DNA of 64,000 nt from Arsenophonus sp046530735 (GTDB lineage: Bacteria; Pseudomonadota; Gammaproteobacteria; Enterobacterales; Enterobacteriaceae). The stretch spans positions 124,001 to 188,000 of the forward strand of contig JBHEQV010000002.1 in assembly GCA_046530735.1 (NCBI GenBank), written 5' to 3'. A model generated the notes under the pieces. It saw only the letters and a list, made by a program, of their open reading frames with translations, did no database searches and was not told the DNA's origin. Within the stretch, counting starts at the first letter, position 1; the number at the start of each line of letters is the position of its first letter. The translations under genes and the position numbers were made by a program. Of this stretch, positions 1-9,279 are shown piece by piece.

Positions 1-115
1 ATTCTATTATCTTTTTTAGAGATAAATGATAACTTTTGCTCTTCTTCTTCTACTTAAAGAGAGATTTAATTTCCTAACCATGAATAGATTTACGAAGAAT
101 CATAAGAGCAGAGCT
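1..115 (+). mobile_element. End fragments of IS91-like and IS256-like elements
   Basis: Positions 1-80 resemble the 3' tails of the IS91-like copies ending near 28200, 34250 and 60170: a run around TTTTTAGC, a CTTCTTAAAGAG-type stretch, then ATTTAATTTTCTAACCAT. Positions 80-115 resemble the terminal segment shared by the IS256-like copies (ACAGATTTATGAAGAATCAGAG-like). No coding capacity remains. Positions 116-310 are AT-rich and contain nothing I recognise. Confidence 0.45.
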
Positions 116-319
116 TAATCACCATATACAGATTTTCTAATCATTCTCAAAAAATTAATTCTTATAATTAAATAAGATCTAAAACAGAAAAATGAATTTA
201 CTAATAAATAGATCAATGGGTATTAAACTTTAGTAACTCAAAAACTAAAGAATATAAAATATATATAAATAATATAATATATTATAGGTTCTTTATGTTT
301 ATCATGATAACAGAGATTT

Positions 320-393
320 TGGAGCGGAAAATAAGACGCAACTTGCGACCCCGATATTAGCAATATAGGGCTATACCAGCTGAGCTGTTTCGC
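320..393 (-). pseudogene. Decayed tRNA-Gly (ancestral anticodon GCC)
   Basis: Read on the minus strand, the segment starts GCGAAACAGCTCAGCTGGT, keeps a D-arm like the enterobacterial glyV family, and ends in TTTTCCGCTCCA with an encoded CCA. The acceptor stem has two mismatches. The T-arm has lost a base and no longer forms GTTCGA. The anticodon loop reads TTGCTAA, which would give GCU instead of GCC. It lies downstream of orn on the same strand, exactly where E. coli has glyV-glyX-glyY. Identity is by alignment from memory. A functional tRNA is unlikely, and a GCU anticodon on a glycine body would misread serine codons. Confidence 0.6.
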
Positions 394-546
394 ATATTTA
401 TAACAATAATATTACCAATCATAATGGGTTGTAAATTATATAAAAAATCATAAAATAGACAAGTATTTTTAGTTATAAAAATCTATTTTCAATCTAAATG
501 TTGATTAAAATAGAAGACACTTATTATAAGAATGATAATAACATGA

Positions 547-1092
547 TTAAAGGTTGATAAAGTGTTGACGATAATAAGCTAATTCTGCAATAGATTCCTT
601 TATATCTGCTAAAGCATGATGAGTATTTTTTTTTATAAAACCGGATAATATCTCAGGCTTCCAACGGTGAGCTAATTCTTTTAAAGTACTTACATCTAAG
701 TAACGGTAGTGAAAGTATTTTTCCAACTTAGGCATATATTTAAATAAAAAACGACGGTCTTGAGCAACGCTATTACCACAAATAGGTGAAACCCCCATAG
801 GTAACCATTCTTCTAAAAATGCAATTGTTGCCAATTCTGCTTTTTTTTCATTATATTTACTAGTTTTTATTCTATCAATTAGTTCACTTTTAGTATGAGT
901 TTTAACATTCCACTTATCCATAAGTGATAAGTGTTGCTTAGATTGATGAATTGCAATCACTGGCCCTTCAGATAAAATAGTTAAATTGGAATTAGTGACG
1001 ATTGTTGCGATCTCAATAATACGATCCTGTTCTGGATCTAATCCTGTCATTTCTAAATCTATCCAAATCAAATTATTCTTATTATTTAGCAT
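547..1092 (-). CDS. orn: Oligoribonuclease, 3'-5' exoribonuclease of the DEDDh family
   Basis: Cytoplasmic enzyme that degrades the 2-5 nt RNAs and pGpG left by other nucleases; it is essential in E. coli. The product is 181 aa, the same as E. coli Orn. All five DEDDh residues sit at the E. coli positions: D12 and E14 (WIDLEM), D112 (GNSVAQDRRF), H158 and D163. An upstream in-frame extension to 1206 exists, but it has no family similarity and runs into an IS256-like end. The ATG at 1092 is preceded by AGGA and restores the normal length. A tRNA-Gly remnant follows and the divergent rsgA is dead, both in E. coli order. The IS256-like copy begins about 70 bp upstream, so the original promoter region is short or replaced. 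Confidence 0.95.
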   Translation of the reverse strand: MLNNKNNLIWIDLEMTGLDPEQDRIIEIATIVTNSNLTILSEGPVIAIHQSKQHLSLMDKWNVKTHTKSELIDRIKTSKYNEKKAELATIAFLEEWLPMGVSPICGNSVAQDRRFLFKYMPKLEKYFHYRYLDVSTLKELAHRWKPEILSGFIKKNTHHALADIKESIAELAYYRQHFINL

Positions 1093-1164
1093 ATTATATC
1101 CTGGATTACATTCTAAACTAGTTATTAGCAAATTGCTGTATAATGATAAGAGTACGCTTTGCGC

Positions 1165-2520
1165 TGATCCTTCATGAATCTGTTCTTTATTCTTGAAATT
1201 GAACATTGTTACTACCAGAGTCAGCAGGTTAAACCCTAATTATCCTTAGTTAGTTTTAGTTCTTCTGAGCTACCCAACTTAAACACTATTGAAATTGTGT
1301 TTTTCGAATCATAACGTTTCTAACGTTAGCTTCATAGGTCATTGTTATAAAAACAATTCAATTGGATTTGCTGTTTTTATTGATGCTCAGTGTGCGCTGA
1401 CTGGAAGCTGTAAAATGCAAGCAGCTCTTCTTGATCTTTCTTCAGCTTCTTCATCGATACAGAATATTTCTCTAAAAACCTTCTAAACAAAACATCAATG
1501 GGTTTATTAGCGGAATCACAGCTCTCTGATATCCAAATCTCCTGAAGCTTAAGGTTTACTTTTGATTATCTATCTTTATCGAGTAAAGGAAGAATATTAG
1601 CTATTTATGTACCTAATTCTGGTGCTGCGTATTTGGGAATATCTCTTTCTATTTTATTTTAAAAACCAAGAGAAGGCGAGCACCCCATATCTCGTAATAA
1701 CTCTGATAGATATAATTAAATCACACTCGCGCGGTAATCCAGAAGTTCAGTTCAGTTTATTTTAACTCTTGATAAGCATCTTCGATGAGAATTGCTTTTT
1801 GCATCTATGTTCAGCGACGTCGACAATGATCAGCAGGCAAAGACGATCACCTGTTCCTAACAGAATGATATATATCATCGACCAAGAAGTAAATGTAGAT
1901 ATATCACTTAAATTACGTAGATACTATTACCTATGCTATTCAATGCATCAGTGTTTCAGTCTATTGATGGTACTGACAGAGAGATAATATATTTTCTCAT
2001 CGAAAAAGCCTAGAGCTTAGTGAAAATTATCAGTAGATATACTTAGTGCAGGTATACATGCTTGGTAGGAACTCTTCACCGCTTTTACATACTTCAGATA
2101 TGGCAGTAATAATGAGTTGTTAAAAGATATTACATTGTTTGCTACGATTCCATAATCTTTGGCACTGTAATAATCTCACCTCTGTTAGTATCACATCTGT
2201 ATAGTTAGATTAGGCAAATAATCGTTACAGCTGATAGGCAAAACGCATGTCGATAAATCAGTGTTTAATATATTGTCGCAGCATAGTTTCTTTAGCTCAG
2301 TTTCAATAGCGGTACCTATTATCAGCTCCTAGCAGTATTACGAATAAGTTCATGTAAGAGACACAGGTAATATCTGGTTTAGGGATATCTGTAAGGATAG
2401 ATTTTTTATGGCATATCATTTCTCTGTTATTGAAATTATCAATGAAATTAATTAATAAGAATACGCCACCATGTTGGAATACCATGCACCAGAAATGAGC
2501 ATGACTTTGATAACCTGATA
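1165..2520 (-). mobile_element. Decayed IS256-like element between orn and rsgA
   Basis: One of about eight related copies. The terminal segment at 1165-1215 (TTCATGAATCTGTTCTTTATT then ACATTGTTACTACCAGAGTCAG) recurs at 8690, 19800, 45050 and 54670. The other end (near 2330-2510, with AGCAGTATTACGAATAAGTTCATG) recurs at 10970, 20640, 46220 and 55840. Translated fragments match an IS285-type transposase of the IS256 family. There are stops and frameshifts throughout and no usable transposase ORF. Confidence 0.7.
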
Positions 2521-2619
2521 GTATACAATATTTAGTGTATGATAGTTGCTTGAAATCATAACTGTGATAACTATTGATAATGAATTAAATCAATACACCA
2601 CTAAAACTAGTGAGGTCAA

Positions 2620-3660
2620 GTGATTAAAAGAAATTTACTAAAGGCTAGCAACAGCGAATACATACAAACCATCAAACTAAGATAAAACAATCTTAACAAG
2701 ATATTAATGATAATCAGTTTAGTATTACTCAAAGTGCGTTAGTTATTTGCGTTTTGGTCAGCCTTCAGATATTGAAAAAAATAAAGGCGGTATTCAAGGT
2801 TGCAATATTCGCCAAACAATCCACTCATTAATTACAAATAATTGTCTTAATTTTGTGCTATGCGCTACATTAGCAAACTAATACAAAAGTTAACGGTGTT
2901 TATAAGAAGGAGTCTATGAAAGAACATCGTTTTAACTTGCCATGATTAACCATTATGGACTCAATCCTATTGCGGCTAATATCAACCAAACAATTATTCT
3001 ATTAATAATCTTACCTCAATTATCATTAAATATTATTAATTATTATTTAGTTATCTGCGCAATATTTAATATTTCTCAAATTATTATTTAGAATGAAATT
3101 ATTTTCTTTTAATAAAGAAAATATAAAAAAGATAATAAAATTGATTTTCTTAATAAAGAAGATAGAAAAGATAAGTAAGTAATAAAACTTTACATAAAAT
3201 TGGCTATGTAGTTTTATTGGTCTCTAACTTCTACTAATGAAGTAATAGATACATTAATGTAAGATCCTTATAGGAAAATATTTATTTTTATCGGGCAATC
3301 TGGTATTGGAATTTCAGGTTGGTTAATAATTTATTATCTAATAAAAAAAATTTTAATCAGCAAAATATCTGATAATTGAGGATTAGGTCAACATATAACA
3401 ACATGTCTTTACCATTTTCCCAAAGTAGATGATCTTATCGATTCACCTGGAATACGTGAGTTTGGATTATAGTATCTAATAAAGCAACAAATAACTAAAG
3501 AATTTATTTAATTTAGGCAACATTTGAATACTGCAAATTTCATGCTTGTAAGCATTTAGAAGATCTTAAATGTACATTACAACAAGAGGAAATCTCTGGA
3601 AAATAGCAAAATTACGATTTAAAATTATCATTAAATTTTAGTAATAATAGAACAAATAAA
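2620..3660 (+). pseudogene. rsgA: Decayed ribosome small-subunit GTPase RsgA
   Basis: RsgA is a circularly permuted GTPase that helps mature the 30S subunit. The original start is probably the GTG at 2620, preceded by GAGG. Recognisable blocks in order: KFTKG*QQRIHTNHQ (N-terminus, about 2627), GCNIRQTIHSLI (about 2800), NPIAANINQTIILLIILP (about 2960), IGQSGIG (Walker A, about 3290), GLGQHITT (about 3385), DLIDSPGIREFGL (about 3430, DxPG motif) and a trace of the C-terminal Cys region near 3530. Reading moves between frames and meets many stops. The gene sits between orn (divergent) and psd (downstream), as in E. coli. I infer loss of function. Confidence 0.88.
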
Positions 3661-3787
3661 ACCACGTGTGGACCTATTATAGATAATAATAGTTATAAAC
3701 ATAATTTTAGAATTCATAAAAAGCGTAGTTATACGACTATCTTTTTTATTAAAACTCAATGAGATTGGGATCAGATTAGAGGTTAAT

Positions 3788-4705
3788 ATGCTGGAAAAAA
3801 TAAAGATAAAATTACAATATCTATTACCAAAACAATGGTTAACACAATTAGTAGGTTGGCTTTCGAATCGAAAATTAGCTGGATTTATGCAATTAATGAT
3901 CAAATTTTTTGTCAAGTTTTACAAAGTTGACATGGAAGAAGCCAAAGAAAGTGAATTTTCTGCTTATGCTACTTTTAATGAATTTTTTACTCGACCTTTA
4001 AAAGAAAATATGCGTCCTATTGTTGCAGGTAATAATCAACTTGCTCTACCGGCTGATGGTGTAATAAGCCAATTAGGATTAATTATGAATGATCAGATCC
4101 TACAAGCTAAAGGTTATTCTTACAGTTTAGATGCATTACTAGCAGGTAATTATATACTTGCCGATCAGTTTCGAAATGGGTTGTTTATAACTACTTACTT
4201 ATCTCCACGTAACTATCATCGTGTCCATATGCCTTGTAATGGGTTACTAACTAAAATGATTTACGTTCCTGGTGATCTCTTTTCTGTTAATCAATTAACT
4301 ACAATAAATGTTCCTAATCTTTTTGCTCGTAATGAACGTCTAATCTGTATTTTTGAAACGTCGTTTGGAATGATAGCACAAATTCTAATAGGTGCAATAA
4401 TTGTTGGCAGCATCGATACTAGTTGGTCTGGCTGCGTTAATAATCAACGGGAAGGAATTATCAAACACTGGATTTATCCAGAAAAAGATAAGACAGGTTC
4501 AGTTTACTTGAAAAAAGGTGAAGAAATGGGAAAATTCAAACTGGGTTCAACCGTTATCAATTTGTTTAAATCAAACTATATTAAACTTAATTCTGCTCTA
4601 AAGGTAGGGTCTGTCACTCGAGTAGGAGAATTATTAGCAGAATCATTTTATTCAAATACTGAGGAAGAGACAAATATACAAAATTTAATTGATAGATCTG
4701 AATAA
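3788..4705 (+). CDS. psd: Phosphatidylserine decarboxylase proenzyme
   Basis: Inner-membrane pyruvoyl enzyme that converts phosphatidylserine to phosphatidylethanolamine, the last step of synthesis of the major membrane phospholipid. The product is 305 aa (322 in E. coli; only the variable C-terminal tail is shorter). The self-cleavage motif LGST is present with Ser254, which becomes the pyruvoyl group. D90 (PADG) and H147 (HRVHMPC) of the protease-like triad sit at the E. coli positions. AGAGG lies 5 nt before the ATG. The gene follows the rsgA pseudogene and is followed after 21 nt by mscM, presumably co-transcribed, as in E. coli. With rsgA decaying upstream, its promoter is now uncertain. 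Confidence 0.96.
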   Translation: MLEKIKIKLQYLLPKQWLTQLVGWLSNRKLAGFMQLMIKFFVKFYKVDMEEAKESEFSAYATFNEFFTRPLKENMRPIVAGNNQLALPADGVISQLGLIMNDQILQAKGYSYSLDALLAGNYILADQFRNGLFITTYLSPRNYHRVHMPCNGLLTKMIYVPGDLFSVNQLTTINVPNLFARNERLICIFETSFGMIAQILIGAIIVGSIDTSWSGCVNNQREGIIKHWIYPEKDKTGSVYLKKGEEMGKFKLGSTVINLFKSNYIKLNSALKVGSVTRVGELLAESFYSNTEEETNIQNLIDRSE

Positions 4706-4726
4706 TTTTATTTGAGGAATCATATT

Positions 4727-7700
4727 GTGCGCCTGAGAATTGGCATTCTATTTACTCTCTTATTCATCACGATACCTACATTCTCAGCAATTAATCTTGA
4801 TGAAACACAAATTAAAAAAGAGATTAAACAACTTGAGGTAAATAAAAATTTAAAAAATTCAGAGATTATTCAGGCATTACAAGTTGGCCTAAATTGGTTG
4901 TCAGAGGCGAAAGAATCAGAGAAAAAAACCCGTGCTTATCAAAAAGCAATTGATGATTTCCCTAAAATAATAAAAGAATTACAACAACAATTTATTATTG
5001 AAAGCAATAAGATTGTTACTATACCAACCAATATAAGTATCCTCGAACTCGAACAACGTATTGTTCAGGCTAGTAGCCAATTGCTTGAGCAAAGCAGACA
5101 AATTCAACAAGAACAAGATAGAAATCGTGAAATCAGCGATTCTCTTGTAACGTTACCTCAACAATTGTTAGAGGCTCGCCGCCTGCTTTCTGACTCTACC
5201 ATAAGACTAGAATCGCTGCATGTTCCAGTTTCTCCTTTAGCTGAAGCACAATATAACTTAGCACAAACAGAAGTTATAGCAAGAAAAGCAAAAACAAATG
5301 AACTTGAAATAGCACAGCTTTCAGCCAATAATCGCCAAGAAATTGCTCGTTTACGCATTGATATTTTTAAAAAACGTTATCAGCAAATCGATCAAGAGCT
5401 TCAACAACTGAGAAATCATCTAAACTTTCAGCGCCAACAAAAAGCACAACTGGCGCTTAAACACACTGAAATGTTAGCCTCCCAAGGAGGAGAACTTCCT
5501 AAATTTTTAACAGCACAATTGCAACTAAATCATAAATTATCACAAAGACTTAATGAACAAGCATACAGAATAAATGATATTGAACAAAGGCAACGTCGTA
5601 CTTCTAGTGATATATTAACCGTTCGTCAAGCGCTTTGGACAATTCGTGAACAGGCTCAATGGTTAAGCGGTTCAACTACTTTGGGTGAAGCATTACGTGC
5701 ACAGTTATACCATTTACCAGAAATTCCTAAAAATCAGCAAATTGATAGAGAAATTATCAACAAACGGATTGATCGCCTTAAGTATCAAGATATGTTAGAA
5801 AATCTTGATTTTAATAATAAAGAGAGCGAGGAAAAGCAAGACGAAATAAAAAATTTGACGTTAGAACAAACGCAAATTTATGATTCACTTATAGAAACTC
5901 GGAAAGAATTATTAAGTTCAATAATTTCTGGTTATGACAGTGAAATATTGGAATTAACTAAGCTCTACGTTGCGGCAACCCAGTTAACTGATGTATTAAC
6001 AGATATCAAAGATGCGACCCATCGTTATATGTTCTGGATCGCGGATACCGATCCTATAAATCTTAACTATCCAATTACAATAGTAAAAGATCTAACTCGC
6101 TTACTATCATTAGATACTTTATCTCAACTCAGTGGCGCAATTAGAGTTATCTTTGCCAGTCAGGATAGTTTGCTATACTTACTCACTGGTGTTTCTATCG
6201 TTATTTTTAGTATTAGCACACATAAGCATTATAATAATTTTCTTCTTCGTTCTAGTACACAAATTGGTAAAGTAACTCAAGATCGTTTTGTTCTAACCTT
6301 ACGAACCGTATTTTGGTCGATTCTGATCGCACTTCCTTTACCTATTTTATGGTCAGCGATTGGTTATGGTCTACAAAGCGCATGGCAATTCCAAATGGCA
6401 ACTGCTATTGGCTCTGGAGTGAGAGCGACAACACCGGTTTTATGGGTTTTTATGATTAGTGCTACTTTTGCGCTGCCAAATGGATTGTTTATTTCCCATT
6501 TTGGTTGGTTAGAAGAAAATGTAAAAAGGGCGATGCGTTACTATCAATTATTAATTTTTGTTATAGTACCATTAATGATGGCCTTGATTACATTTGAATA
6601 TTATAATGATCGTGAATTTGCCCCAAGCTTAGGGAGGATATGCTTTTTATTACTCTGTATTGCACTAAGTTTGATTACACATAATCTCAAACGAGTAGGT
6701 GTACCGCTTTATCTAGATCGTCATGGCTCAGGTGAGAATGCAATTAGCAATATATTATGGTTATTACTTATTATAGCACCAATTTTTTCTGCGGTTGCTG
6801 CACTATTGGGCTACCTTTCAACATCTCAAGAACTTTTAGCCAGGCTGGAAACTTCTGTCGCAATCTGGTTTTTTTTATTGATTATTTATCATATTATACG
6901 TCGTTGGATGTCTATCCAACGACGTAAAATTGCTTTTGAAAGAGCAAAGCAGCGTCGTGCTGACATTCTTGCTCAACGGGCAAAAGATGAAGGTGATAAT
7001 AATAGTAATATTAATAGTAGTAGCGAAGGTTTAGTTGATATCGAAGAAAGTACAATTGACTTAGATGCAATAAGTGCAAAATCTTTGGGCCTTGTGCGCT
7101 CTATTCTTACCATGATAGCGTTAGTCTCACTGATTTTAATTTGGTCTGAGTTACATTCAGCGTTCTCTTTTCTGGAAAATATCCGGCTTTGGAATGTCAC
7201 TACTACAGTCAATGGTGTAGATACCATTCAATCGATCACACTAAGTTCGCTTTTTATTACTATTCTCATTATTATAATTACTGCACAACTAATTAGAAAT
7301 TTTCCAGCATTATTGGAACTCGCCCTGTTACAACACCTTGATTTAACACCTGGAACAGGTTATGCAATCACAACGTTGACTAAATATACTATTGCGCTTA
7401 TAGGTAGTTTAGTCGGATTTTCCATGCTTGGAATTGAGTGGTCAAAATTACAATGGTTAATTGCTGCGATGGGTGTTGGATTGGGTTTTGGGCTACAGGA
7501 AATTTTTGCTAATATCATTTCTGGTTTAATGATTTTATTTGAAAAACCAATTCGTATTGGCGATACCGTTACTATTCGTGACTTAACGGGAAGTATTACA
7601 AAAATTAACACAAGAGCAACAACTTTAACAGATTGGGATCACAAAGAAATTATTATTCCTAATAAAGCCTTTATTACCGAGCAATTTATTAACTGGTCGT

Positions 7701-8083
7701 TATCTGATACTATTACTCGTATTGTTTTAACCATCCCTGCACCTGCTGATATAGATAGTTCCAAAATTAGTCAGATATTGCTAAATGCTGCTAAGCAAAC
7801 GCCGATGATTTTAATTAATCCGGCACCAGAAGTATATCTTGTTGATTTACAACAAGGTATTCAAATCTTTGAATTACGTATCTATGCTGCAGAAATGGGG
7901 CATAGAATGCCAGCCCGTCATGAAGTTCATCAAAATATATTACTTGGCTTTGCGCAACATGGGATTACGCTATCATTTCCACCATTTCAAGCCAAAATTA
8001 ATATAGCCAGTGATAATTTATTACGAAGTGTAACAAAAAATATATCCGGGAGCAACCAGGAAAGAAAAGTAGGAGAATTATAA
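4727..8083 (+). CDS. mscM: Miniconductance mechanosensitive channel MscM
   Basis: Large MscS-family channel that opens under membrane tension during hypo-osmotic shock. I place the start at GTG 4727, with GAGG 9 nt upstream, giving 1118 aa (1107 in E. coli). A TTG 15 nt earlier has no ribosome-binding site of its own. The N-terminus is a Sec-type signal peptide ending near FSA. A long Gln/Glu-rich coiled-coil periplasmic domain follows (about residues 25-450), then many membrane segments (about 480-900). The C-terminal MscS core includes GVGLGFGLQEIFAN and the beta-domain signature IRIGDTVTIRDLTG. It sits behind psd as in E. coli. E. coli epmA would follow, but epmA is at 40.8 kb here, so the block has been rearranged. 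Confidence 0.95.
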   Translation: MRLRIGILFTLLFITIPTFSAINLDETQIKKEIKQLEVNKNLKNSEIIQALQVGLNWLSEAKESEKKTRAYQKAIDDFPKIIKELQQQFIIESNKIVTIPTNISILELEQRIVQASSQLLEQSRQIQQEQDRNREISDSLVTLPQQLLEARRLLSDSTIRLESLHVPVSPLAEAQYNLAQTEVIARKAKTNELEIAQLSANNRQEIARLRIDIFKKRYQQIDQELQQLRNHLNFQRQQKAQLALKHTEMLASQGGELPKFLTAQLQLNHKLSQRLNEQAYRINDIEQRQRRTSSDILTVRQALWTIREQAQWLSGSTTLGEALRAQLYHLPEIPKNQQIDREIINKRIDRLKYQDMLENLDFNNKESEEKQDEIKNLTLEQTQIYDSLIETRKELLSSIISGYDSEILELTKLYVAATQLTDVLTDIKDATHRYMFWIADTDPINLNYPITIVKDLTRLLSLDTLSQLSGAIRVIFASQDSLLYLLTGVSIVIFSISTHKHYNNFLLRSSTQIGKVTQDRFVLTLRTVFWSILIALPLPILWSAIGYGLQSAWQFQMATAIGSGVRATTPVLWVFMISATFALPNGLFISHFGWLEENVKRAMRYYQLLIFVIVPLMMALITFEYYNDREFAPSLGRICFLLLCIALSLITHNLKRVGVPLYLDRHGSGENAISNILWLLLIIAPIFSAVAALLGYLSTSQELLARLETSVAIWFFLLIIYHIIRRWMSIQRRKIAFERAKQRRADILAQRAKDEGDNNSNINSSSEGLVDIEESTIDLDAISAKSLGLVRSILTMIALVSLILIWSELHSAFSFLENIRLWNVTTTVNGVDTIQSITLSSLFITILIIIITAQLIRNFPALLELALLQHLDLTPGTGYAITTLTKYTIALIGSLVGFSMLGIEWSKLQWLIAAMGVGLGFGLQEIFANIISGLMILFEKPIRIGDTVTIRDLTGSITKINTRATTLTDWDHKEIIIPNKAFITEQFINWSLSDTITRIVLTIPAPADIDSSKISQILLNAAKQTPMILINPAPEVYLVDLQQGIQIFELRIYAAEMGHRMPARHEVHQNILLGFAQHGITLSFPPFQAKINIASDNLLRSVTKNISGSNQERKVGEL

Positions 8084-8390
8084 ATTACAATTAATTTTTG
8101 CTGTTAAATAACAGGAAAAACTGTATAAAATTAAGCAAAATATAGTCATATTTATTTTTTGATATATATAATATTATATTAATATATAATGGATTTTATC
8201 TAGTTTTAATTTAATTAAATTTTAATTAATTTAAATGGGTTTATTTTTAATTTAGCGTTCTGCTAATGATCTTTACTTTCCTAATCTCTTTATCAGAGAA
8301 AAATTACTGATTTTATAATAAAGTTTATAACTTTCTTTATTACAATATATAAGATTCTGATCTAACCTAATCTATGTTTTATTAGCTTTT
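8084..8390. other. AT-rich intergenic sequence after mscM, no gene seen
   Basis: It contains repetitive AATTTTAATTAATTTAAAT-type sequence near 8200-8235. No reading frame, RNA gene or clear terminator was recognised. Confidence 0.5.
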
Positions 8391-8495
8391 AGCACTATAT
8401 ACTTTGTATAGTGAACACCGAAAGGATCCTGAGCTTTAGCATACCCATGTTTTGCGGCATGTTTGAAGTAATAGATGGATTTTTTATAATTTTTA
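8390..8495 (-). pseudogene. Fragment of a Sel1-repeat protein
   Basis: Minus-strand translation gives SIYYFKHAAKHGYAKAQDPF followed by GVHYTKY. This matches the Sel1/TPR-like repeat pattern (YxxAAxxGxAxAQxxLGxxY). Only about one repeat remains, without a start, and it is flanked by insertion-sequence fragments. Sel1-repeat proteins are often scaffold or host-interaction proteins; nothing more specific can be said. Confidence 0.45.
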
Positions 8496-8539
8496 TTAGA
8501 TTGTTGTAGATACTATATATTAATTGTCTTCTTCTAGAA

Positions 8540-8695
8540 GACAATATGGTTTTTATTAAATTCATAGTCTGCTTTTAAAGCACCATTTTATCTATTGCAA
8601 TGGAATTTTACTACCCAATACTGATTGTAGTAATATCTGATTGTGCAATTAGAGATTGATACTTAGTTATTAGCAAGTTTTGTATATGGTTACGT
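8540..8695 (-). mobile_element. IS481-like terminal fragment
   Basis: TTGCAATGGAATTTTACTAC and the following ATACTGATTGTAGTAATA match the terminal region of the IS481-like copy at 50165-51180 (AACTGCAATGGAGTTTTGTT and following). Only this end remains. Confidence 0.4.
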
Positions 8696-9140
8696 TAGGA
8701 GATAGGTTCCACTCTTATGTTTTTTAAATCTATTTTCTATTCTTAAATTAAACATTATTTACCTACATGGTCAGAAACTTAAATTCCCTGAGTCTGTTCT
8801 CCCACTTTTCTAGGCAAACTAGAGTATCTTCAATACCATTGAAAGGGTTATTGTTTTCTAACAATAGGTTCTTGAATTATATTCATTTCTGGTATATGTA
8901 GCTTCAAAGATGATATTATATCTTTGTTGATTAATTTCATAAATAATGTTAACAACAGAGGAATAATATGCCATGAAAAATCTACCCTAGAGATATTCGA
9001 GAAATCAGATATTACTGTGATCCCTTTTATAATTTATCTGTAACCGTGCTAGCTAATTTTATAGGCGCACCGTTGCATTGCGGAGAAGTCTAAGCCGTGC
9101 TATAAATAGCACGCTAAACGGCTGCCTTATCGGCGAGTGT
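8695..9140. mobile_element. Two abutting IS256-like fragments in opposite orientation
   Basis: Positions 8695-8895 match the terminal segment of the minus-oriented IS256-like copies (TTCTATTCTTAAATTAAACATT...). Positions about 8897-9140 match the start of the plus-oriented copies (TTTCTGGTATATG, then TTAATTTCATAAATAATGTT and the GGCTGCCTTATCGGCGAGTG block also seen at 39430 and 51750). No transposase frame survives. Confidence 0.5.
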
Positions 9141-9162
9141 TATTTATGGTTAATAAATTCAA

Positions 9163-9225
9163 TCACTCTTTTCTTAAAGAGTGAGGAAAAGATCCTTTTT
9201 CCTTTTAAGAAAAAGGATCGTTTTA
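9163..9225 (+). terminator. Two adjacent strong hairpins, the second terminator-like
   Basis: Hairpin 1 at 9163-9184 has a 9 bp perfect stem (TCACTCTTT/AAAGAGTGA) with a TCTT loop. Hairpin 2 at 9191-9219 has a 10 bp perfect stem (GATCCTTTTT/AAAAAGGATC), followed directly by GTTTTA, as in a rho-independent terminator. No intact gene ends here. This may belong to a lost gene or to one of the surrounding elements. Confidence 0.45.
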
Positions 9226-9279
9226 TAGATCTATTATAAGTGAAATTCATTAAAATGTGTATTTTTTTGATCTAAAGTA

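Noticed and set aside
1093..1206. 38-residue N-terminal extension of orn
   Set aside because: It runs into an IS256-like terminal segment, and the ATG at 1092 gives exactly 181 aa with a ribosome-binding site.
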